64,000 bases of DNA, from positions 62,001-126,000 of the forward strand of contig CAWFRO010000014.1 of NCBI GenBank assembly GCA_963818225.1, given 5' to 3'. Position 1 is the first letter of the stretch, and each line of letters starts with the position of its first letter. Under the pieces are notes generated by a model that had not been told where the DNA came from, ran no database searches, and saw nothing but the letters and a program-made list of their open reading frames with translations. This DNA is from Palsa-504 sp963818225. Lineage in GTDB: Bacteria; Actinomycetota; Actinomycetes; Streptosporangiales; Streptosporangiaceae. Shown piece by piece: positions 55,742-61,775 of this stretch. The translations under genes were made by a program, and so were the position numbers.

Positions 55742-56350
55742 GTGGCAGAGCCCGGCATCGCCGCCCGGATCCGCATTGACTACGGCGTCGCCGAGCAGCT
55801 TCCCGGCCCAGACGCCAGCGCCGACCTGATCTGGTGCCGCGACGTGCTCGAGCACGTCCAGGACCTAGAAGCCGCGTTCAGTGAATTCCGCCGGGTCCTG
55901 CGGCCCGGCGCTCACGCGGTCATCTAGCAGATGACCGCCACCGAATGGCTCACCCCGGCCGAAGCCGCCCGGCTCTGGCCGCCGGGCGGCATCTACGCCT
56001 CCAGCGTCGACTCAGATTTTGAGGGCGCGGTCACCGCGGCCGGGCTGACCATCTGCCAGAACATTCAGCTGCATGGGGAATGGCGCGAGTACCTGGAGGA
56101 AAACGGCACCGGCCTCCGCTCCCGGCAACTGCTCCGGGTCTCCCGGTTGCTGCGCAACCGGCCGGCCTACGAGGAACGATTCGGCACCGATGCCTACGAG
56201 GCCATGCTGACCGGCAGCCTGTGGGGCGTGTACCAGATGATCGGCAAGCTCAACCCGCGCCTGTACGTCCTTACCGCTAGAACTGGCCGAACGCGGCGTC
56301 GTCCCATGTTTCCGCGGAAACATGAAGACACACACGCGTCAGGGCACTAG
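55742..56350 (+). pseudogene. Class I SAM-dependent methyltransferase remnant
   Basis: IAARIRIDYGVAEQLPGPDASADLIWCRDVLEHVQDLEAAFSEFRRVLRPGAHAVI is the second half of a Methyltransf_11 fold; the SAM-binding glycine loop that should precede it is absent. The frame is then broken by TAG at 55925-55927, after which it continues QMTATEWLTPAEAARLWPP and on to YQMIGKLNPRLYVLTA. N-terminal loss plus an internal amber codon argue for a true pseudogene. Confidence 0.75.
56029..56089. repeat. Duplicate of methyltransferase segment (copy 2, source)
   Basis: Partner of 55081-55139; this copy is in frame in the methyltransferase remnant (VTAAGLTICQNIQLHGEWREY), so it is the likely source. Confidence 0.7.
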
Positions 56351-56355
56351 CTCAG

Positions 56356-56429
56356 TGCGCCCCGGGGGGACTTGAACCGCCCAACCTCCAGATTAAGAGT
56401 CTGGTGCTCTACCGTTGAGCTAGGGGCGC
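56356..56429 (-). tRNA. tRNA-Lys (anticodon CTT)
   Basis: Acceptor stem GCGCCCC/GGGGCGC, D-arm GCTC-N7-GAGC, anticodon stem CCAGA/TCTGG with loop CTCTTAA (anticodon CTT), variable loop, T-loop TTCAAGT, discriminator A, no encoded CCA. The T-stem GGCGG/CCCCC has one C-C mismatch and there is one surplus C before the acceptor 3' strand, so either a sequence error in a C run or a slightly damaged gene. Confidence 0.85.
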
Positions 56430-56445
56430 GAGGAATCTCACGATA

Positions 56446-56485
56446 TCAATAGTTACCTGCGGCATCAACAGTTACTTGCGGCCGG
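56446..56485. repeat. Direct repeat upstream of tRNA-Lys
   Basis: Two ~18-nt copies of CAAYAGTTACYTGCGGC in tandem between the protease stop and the tRNA 5' end, in the expected tRNA promoter region. Significance unknown. Confidence 0.4.
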
Positions 56486-56506
56486 AGTCCGGCGGCGCGG
56501 ACGGCA

Positions 56507-57379
56507 TCAGCACGGCGCTGGCTGCGGGTCCGGGACCACGTCCGGCTGCTGTCCGGCCGCGGCTCGCTGGTACACCGCCATCGTGTCGGCGTTGAAACTC
56601 GAGCTGTAGGAGACCCAGTTCACGCAGCCGCCCTGATGCCGGCCTCCGGTTACGCCGTAAAGCTCACCGTGCCCGGTCTGGGCGTCATAGTCGGCCAGCC
56701 AGGGCCCGCCGCTGGTCCCGCCGACGAAGCCGCCGCAGCGGAACGCCGGGTAACCGGCCCGGACGGAGGCCTGGTTGAGGCAGATGACGGGCTGGCCGCC
56801 GCTGCCCGCGGGGTACCCGACCACGACGGTCTGCCGCGGAAGCTGCTGGTCAATGACCAGCTGGTTGCCGCCCACGACGCTCTGGACCGTGCGCGTCTTC
56901 CCGCCGGCGTGCTGCGGGCTGAGGGTCAGGAAAGCGAAGTCGGCCTGGGGATCCTGGTGCTGCATCCAGCGCTGGCTGACGTAGGCGCCGGTCACGTCCC
57001 AGGCTCCGTACGGAGCCTGGCCGTCGTGGTACATCGGGACGAACTCCAGGTCTTGGCCATTCCCGGACAGGCAGTGGGCCGCCGTGGCGATCACGTCGCC
57101 CGAGGGGCTGTCCACCACGCTGGCGCTGCAGAAGTGCGGGTTGCTCTGCCATGCACCCTGAAACAGGGCACCCACCTGGGAGATGCCCGTAAAGGAGGCA
57201 GCATCAGGGGAAACGCTGCCTCCTCGCGGGAGCAGGATCGCACCGAGCGCGACGACGACGGCCACACCCGCCACGACCCAGGCCGTCACCCGGCTCGACA
57301 GCCTCCGCCACACCGCGCCGGCCCACCCGCGATGGATGTCCTTCGGCGGGTGGTCTGGCGACAGCGTGCTTGGGTGCAT
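56507..57379 (-). CDS. Membrane-anchored trypsin-like serine protease
   Basis: 290 residues. Short cytoplasmic N-terminus, one helix (VTAWVVAGVAVVVALGAILL), then an S1-type protease: His in VIATAAHCLSG, Asp in DPQADFAFLTL, Ser in FVGGTSGGPWLADYD, plus Cys pairs. Acts outside the membrane. ATG lies one base after the permease-copy-2 stop; the same TGACATG junction and the first 8 nt of this frame also follow permease copy 1, showing the ancestral order permease-protease. Under site D together with permease copy 2. Confidence 0.88.
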   Translation of the reverse strand: MHPSTLSPDHPPKDIHRGWAGAVWRRLSSRVTAWVVAGVAVVVALGAILLPRGGSVSPDAASFTGISQVGALFQGAWQSNPHFCSASVVDSPSGDVIATAAHCLSGNGQDLEFVPMYHDGQAPYGAWDVTGAYVSQRWMQHQDPQADFAFLTLSPQHAGGKTRTVQSVVGGNQLVIDQQLPRQTVVVGYPAGSGGQPVICLNQASVRAGYPAFRCGGFVGGTSGGPWLADYDAQTGHGELYGVTGGRHQGGCVNWVSYSSSFNADTMAVYQRAAAGQQPDVVPDPQPAPC

Positions 57380-58948
57380 GTCAGGGTCCTGGTGGGGTGT
57401 CGGGGGTGCCGAGGCCGGGGTCGGTCTGGGTGTCGGTTTTGGTGGATGGGCCGCGGTGCAGGAGGAAGGGGGTGCCGATGATGGTGATCATGCCGATGGC
57501 CATGACGGTGATGTAGGCGATGGTGCCCTGGGTGGATAGGTGGGTGGCGGGGATGAAGCCGAGGAAGAAGGTGAAGGCGGCGCCGATGATCCCGGCGCCG
57601 ACGATGAGGGCGAGCCCTATTTTGCCGCCGGGGATCTTGAACGGGCGGGGGGCATCGGGCTGGGTGATGCGCAGCCGGATGACCGCGATGTACATCAGGA
57701 AGTACATGATGAGGAAGGTCTGGGCGACCAGCGCGGTGAGCATCCAGTAGTAGGTGTTGATGTTGTTGACGAAGATCAGGGCCAGGGACAGCACCGAGCC
57801 GAGGGTGGCCTGCAGGAGCAGGACCATGGTCGGGGCGCCGCGCCGGTTGGTCCGGCCCCACCAGGGGCTGAGGTGGCCGTCGGCGGCGACCCGGCGCATG
57901 CCCTCGGCCGGGCCCATGCTCCAGGACGCCAGGCCGCACAGCACGCCGATGATGACCAGCACGCCGAACGGCTTGATGAGGGAGGAGATGCCGAGCTTGG
58001 CGAAGAAGATCGACACGGCCTGCATGATCCCGCCGGCCAGCTCGATCTGCTTGCCGGGCACGACCATGGCGATGGCCACGCTGCCCAGGATCGACAGGGT
58101 CGCCACGGTGACGGCGGCGATCAGGACCGCGCCGGGGTAGGTCCGCTTGACGTTGCGGGTCACGTGGGAGTAGAAACCGCCGATCTCCATGCCGGCGAAC
58201 GCGACTACGATGCCGGCCGCGTAGACCAGGCTGGCCAGGCCGTTCCAGGCCGGGATGATCGCGGTGGCGTGGAAGGGGATCTCGGAGTGGTTGCCGCTGG
58301 CGGTCCACCACAGGCCCAGGACGATGATCGCCGCGGTCGGGATGGCGGTGCCGATGATCACGCCCACCCCGGTCCACCGGGCCGATTTCAGCGACCCGAA
58401 CAGCGAGGACAGCGTCACCGCCCAGAAGATGACCAGCATGACCGGGACCAGGAACGCCTTGTTCTGGGACAGGTTGGGGTTGATCACGTACGCGGCCGTG
58501 GTGGCCAGGAACACCAGCACGGTCGGGAACCACACGATGTTCTCCGACCAGTCACACCACACGGCCAGGAACCCCCACCGCGACCCGAACGCCTCCCGGA
58601 CCCACCGGTACATCCCGCCGCCCACCGTGGTGGCCAGCTCCGCCGAGCACAACGCCACCGGCACCAGGTACGTCAGCACCGCGATGCCGTAAAAGAAAAT
58701 CGCCGACCAGCCGAACGTCGCCGTCGTGGGCAGATTCCGGATACTGTCCATCGCCGAGATCAGCACCAGCGCCAGCCCCACCACCCCCAGCCGCCGCGCC
58801 ACCCGCCCCGCCGGCACCTCACCCACCAGGGCACCCCCCGCCCCGCCCGCCCCGGCCGGTCCGCCACCAGCAGCCCAGCCCCCCCATCCACATGACCCCC
58901 ACGCGTCAGATGCCACTGCCGGATCGTCATGACACCGGCTCCTTCGGC
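57372..58948. repeat. Right arm of 1.58-kb inverted repeat (permease copy 2)
   Basis: Reverse match to 53203-54777. Retains 18 nt of the MprF-like gene's 3' end before the permease ATG, so the copy derives from the lysS-operon context. Confidence 0.93.
57381..58930 (-). CDS. APC-family amino-acid permease, copy 2 (N-terminal frameshift)
   Basis: Near-identical to copy 1 (one residue changed, Glu to Asp in ITQPDAPRPF). The ATG equivalent to copy 1 is at 58930 and is overlapped by the stop of a 12-codon leader frame. A 2-bp longer GC run at about 58850-58870 puts this ATG out of frame with the transporter body, which is open instead from GTG 58961. Either a sequence error, or true inactivation or altered start. 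Co-directional with, and one base from, the protease gene. Confidence 0.78.
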
Positions 58949-58965
58949 AGGACTGGGACACTCAT
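58928..58965 (-). CDS. 12-codon leader frame preceding permease copy 2
   Basis: ATG 58965 with AGGAAAGG 8 nt upstream encodes MSVPVLPKEPVS and stops in the TCATGA that contains the permease ATG. The last six residues are the last six of the MprF-like protein (PKEPVS), so the duplication has kept the translational-coupling junction with a new RBS and start in front. Expression is inference. Confidence 0.45.
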
Positions 58966-59016
58966 GGCAACGCCTTTCCTTGCTCGGCCAGTTGGATTGC
59001 GGCCTGATTTCTGTGC

Positions 59017-59084
59017 GGATGGATCCACTGTCCGCCGGGCGGCGACCGCAGTCCCTAGAGAAACTCCCTAATTCGCCTCCCCAG
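59017..59084 (-). promoter_or_regulatory. Composite heptamer promoter element, site D
   Basis: Minus-strand orientation towards permease copy 2-protease. CTGGGGA (59078-59084), TTAGGGA (59065-59071), CTAGGGA (59052-59058), 13-bp period; 14 bp later GGCGGACAGTGGATCCATCC (59017-59036). 51 nt to the leader ATG at 58965. Confidence 0.8.
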
Positions 59085-59257
59085 GGACTCGCCGCCCGGT
59101 TGCGCGAAATTCGCCCGGGTGGCCGACACCGGGAAGGAAGCGCAGCAGGGCAGCCATGCCGTGGCGGTACGGCTGCCTGCCGTACGCCGGCAGGCCATGG
59201 CGCCCGCCGCCGGAACCCGGCTGGGGGACTGAATTCCGGCCAGGAGCCAGCTGGGAG

Positions 59258-59285
59258 CTGATCTTCCGACTGGTCGGAAGATCAG
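59258..59285. promoter_or_regulatory. Perfect 28-bp palindrome
   Basis: CTGATCTTCCGAC (59258-59270), TG, GTCGGAAGATCAG (59273-59285). Lies midway between divergent elements D and E in the 58966-59438 gap, which has no gene. Also there, an imperfect ~45-bp direct repeat (59217-59260 and 59307-59354). Operator or terminator; the near-symmetric length suits a dimeric repressor. Confidence 0.55.
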
Positions 59286-59339
59286 ACAGGAGAGAGGGTC
59301 ATGAGCAATTACCGGGCTGAATTCTGGCCGGGAGCCCGG

Positions 59340-59407
59340 CTGGGGAGCTGGATTAGGGAGTCTCCCTAGGGACTTCGCCCGCGGCGCGGCCGAAGCTGAA
59401 TTTGTGC
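59340..59407 (+). promoter_or_regulatory. Composite heptamer promoter element, site E
   Basis: CTGGGGA (59340-59346), TTAGGGA (59353-59359), CTAGGGA (59366-59372), 13-bp period; 14 bp later the weaker block GGCCGAAGCTGAATTTGTGC (59388-59407), 31 nt before the ATG at 59439. Confidence 0.75.
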
Positions 59408-59438
59408 GCAGAAGCTAGTGAGGAAGGGAAACAGAACT

Positions 59439-60020
59439 ATGAATACCTACAGCCCAGATGAGCACGCCAGCAGCCGGGCCGACGGTGACCGGACCGCCGA
59501 CCTGCGCCCCGTGGCCAGCTCAGTGAGGCCACGAAGCTCCGGCAGGCGCGTCGGCGTCGGCGTCGATGCGCGCAAGCTGTGGGCGGGCGGGGCCGCCAGC
59601 GCGGTGGTAGCCGGCTTGGTGGCCCTGGTTGGCGTGCTGGTCAGCCGGTGGCTGTTCAAGGTGGCATTGCTGGCACCGAGCCAGGACGGCGCCTTTGGCA
59701 ACGTGCACACGGCCGACTTGGTCCTGGTCGCGGTCGCGGGCGCGCTGGTGGCCACCGGGCTGGTGCAGCTGCTGATGCTGGGTACCTTGCGGCCGCTGCT
59801 GTTCTTCGGCTGGATCGTGGCCCTGGTGACCGCGATCATGGTGGCCTTCCCGTTCAGCACCACCGCCGCGCTTGACGCCAAGATCGCCACCGCGGTGGTC
59901 AACCTGGCCATCGGCGTCACGATCGGCACGCTCGTCGGCGGGGTCGCCGCGCGGTCCGTACCGCGACGGCGGCTCACGTCCGGCTATCCCCTGTCCTCCC
60001 CCTATGATCAGGGCAGGTAA
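59439..60020 (+). CDS. DUF6069-family membrane protein
   Basis: 193 residues. A polar N-terminus and four helices: WAGGAASAVVAGLVALVGVLVSRWLF, VLVAVAGALVATGLVQLLML, LFFGWIVALVTAIMVAFPF, VVNLAIGVTIGTLVGGVA, the DUF6069 pattern. Function unknown. GAGGAAGGG upstream; GTG 59418 is an alternative start. Controlled by site E. The 3' end carries a tandem duplication (PYDQGR-stop, then PYDQGK-stop) of about 34 bp and a strong hairpin. Confidence 0.82.
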   Translation: MNTYSPDEHASSRADGDRTADLRPVASSVRPRSSGRRVGVGVDARKLWAGGAASAVVAGLVALVGVLVSRWLFKVALLAPSQDGAFGNVHTADLVLVAVAGALVATGLVQLLMLGTLRPLLFFGWIVALVTAIMVAFPFSTTAALDAKIATAVVNLAIGVTIGTLVGGVAARSVPRRRLTSGYPLSSPYDQGR

Positions 60021-60059
60021 GAGCGATATCTCGCCCTATGACCAGGGCAAGTAAGAACG

Positions 60060-60092
60060 GCATGAGGCAGGCCGGGCGGGCCTGCCTCATGC
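60060..60092. terminator. Strong hairpin terminator
   Basis: 14-bp perfect arms GCATGAGGCAGGCC (60060-60073) and GGCCTGCCTCATGC (60079-60092) with a 5-nt loop, between DUF6069 and the LuxR remnant on the other strand. Confidence 0.75.
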
Positions 60093-60099
60093 GCTTGGG

Positions 60100-60292
60100 A
60101 CCGGCTGGCCGACCATTGCTCGCCGAAGCGCCGCAGCTGCTGGCGTCCGCGCAGGCCGCACTTGGCGTAGATGTGGCCCAGGTGGTACTCGACGGCCTCG
60201 CGGCTGATGACCAGCTCGGCCGCGATCTCCGGATCGGACAGGCCTCGGCCGACCAGGTGGGCCGCCTCGGTTCCCGGCCGGGGCGGTCAAGC
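60100..60292 (-). pseudogene. LuxR HTH remnant of a third LAL regulator
   Basis: Minus-strand frame reads EAAHLVGRGLSDPEIAAELVISREAVEYHLGHIYAKCGLRGRQQLRRFGEQ, about 80% like the C-terminus of the LAL at 46394. The HTH start is in a disturbed frame and the rest of the gene is gone, replaced by the 3' end of the antiporter gene. No start codon of its own. A fragment left by recombination among LAL copies. Confidence 0.7.
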
Positions 60293-60304
60293 TGCTGGCC
60301 GCGG

Positions 60305-61531
60305 TCAGTCCTCGGGCTGAGCGGGGCCGGGCGCGGAGCGCTCGGGACGCGGCACCGGGCGGCTGGCGGCGCCGCGCAGCAGCCGCAGGGCAGCCGGCGG
60401 AAAAATGACCACCGACAGCAGGCCCGCCACCACCAGGGCGGTGGCGGTGGACGGCCGCTGGTGACCGGTCTGCACCCCGATGATGGTCGCCACCACGATG
60501 AACGTCAGGGACGTGGCTTGCATGAAACCAGCGGCCCAGGCGCGAGTGCGCCCGATCGTCCGGACGTACAGCACGGCCGGCACGCCGCGCACCACCAGCA
60601 GCGCGACCAGGAACACCGGCACGAGAATGATCGCCCTGGCGCTGGCGAACAAGGAGGACACGTCCAGGGCGGCCCCGGTGCTCACGAAGAACACCGGGAT
60701 CAGGAACCCGAAGCCGATCGCCTCGAGCTTGGCCTGGAACTCGTGCTGCTCGGCAGGCGACTCATCGGCACGGCGGACGATGACGCCGGCCAGGAACGCC
60801 CCCAAGATGGTGGCCAGCCCGAAGCGCTCGGCGACCACCCCGAAGGCCAGGGCGAACGTGATGGCGATCCGGGTACGCAGCTGAGAGCTGGTCCGCTCCA
60901 GCCGATACACCACCTCCCGCAGCCGGCCCACGGACCTGACCCGCTGGGTCACCACCACGACGGCCGCGGTGAACGCGATGAACCCGGCGAGCAGGCCCAG
61001 GTCCACGGCCCGGTCGGCGGACGACGCCGAGAAGAATACCGACACCAGGACGAGCGGGAGGAGCTCGGCCAGCGATCCGGCGGCCATGATCAGATGACCG
61101 AAATCCGTCTCGCTCTGGCCCGCGTCCTTGATGATGGGCACCAGGATCCCCAGTGACGTCGCCATCAAGATGATCGCGACCAGCAGGCCGTCCTGTATCT
61201 GGCCGCCGAGCTGGAGCCCGTACGCCATGAGCAGAGCCAGGGCCGCGGACGCGACGAACGCCCGGGCGGCCAGGGAAAGGAGCCGGCGGTCGAATTGCCG
61301 CAGGTCGATCTCGTAGCCGGCCATGAACAGCAGGAAGCCCAGGCCCAGGTCCGATGTCACCCGCACGGCCACATCGAGGTGCACCCAGCCCAGCACCTCC
61401 GGCCCGACCAGGATCCCGCCCACGATCTCCAGCACCACCGGGTGGACCTTGACCGCCGGGAGCAAGCCGAGGAGCAGCGGCACCACGACGGCCACCACGC
61501 CGACGATCAGCAGGCTGTTAAACGAGATCAC
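60305..61531 (-). CDS. CPA2-family cation:proton antiporter
   Basis: 408 residues, 12-13 helices. VHPVVLEIVGGILVGPEVLGWVHLD, LGLGFLLFMAGYEIDLRQF, FGLATILGAFLAGVIVRR and VFFVSTGAALDVSSL are Kef/NapA-type features (Na+/H+ or K+/H+ exchange). No C-terminal TrkA domain, so the short form. ATG with weak RBS. Divergent from the LAL gene. Confidence 0.9.
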   Translation of the reverse strand: MISFNSLLIVGVVAVVVPLLLGLLPAVKVHPVVLEIVGGILVGPEVLGWVHLDVAVRVTSDLGLGFLLFMAGYEIDLRQFDRRLLSLAARAFVASAALALLMAYGLQLGGQIQDGLLVAIILMATSLGILVPIIKDAGQSETDFGHLIMAAGSLAELLPLVLVSVFFSASSADRAVDLGLLAGFIAFTAAVVVVTQRVRSVGRLREVVYRLERTSSQLRTRIAITFALAFGVVAERFGLATILGAFLAGVIVRRADESPAEQHEFQAKLEAIGFGFLIPVFFVSTGAALDVSSLFASARAIILVPVFLVALLVVRGVPAVLYVRTIGRTRAWAAGFMQATSLTFIVVATIIGVQTGHQRPSTATALVVAGLLSVVIFPPAALRLLRGAASRPVPRPERSAPGPAQPED

Positions 61532-61775
61532 GGTAGATCAAGCCGGTCATCGGCGCCTCCCGTGCGGCGGACTCGGAGCGAGATCGGGGCGGTGGACCGG
61601 GAGCGAGCCTGAACGGCACGCGGCCGGCGTCCACCTCCTAGCCTGTCAGTTCGCGAAGCCGAACGATATGACCCGGGGGCGGCATGGCGCCGATGTGCGG
61701 GTCGCTGAGAGAATCGCCATGACGCCTCTGGGGACGATTCCCGGCTGGCGGCACAGTCGGGAGCGAGGTAGGCGC

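Noticed and set aside
55925..55927. Amber codon in the methyltransferase read as pyrrolysine
   Set aside because: No pyl genes, the N-terminal SAM loop is also missing, and a tyrosine TAC-to-TAG change explains it.
53203..58948. Composite transposon with permease copies as insertion sequences
   Set aside because: No transposase, terminal inverted repeats or target duplications are seen; the repeats are permease genes with native junctions.
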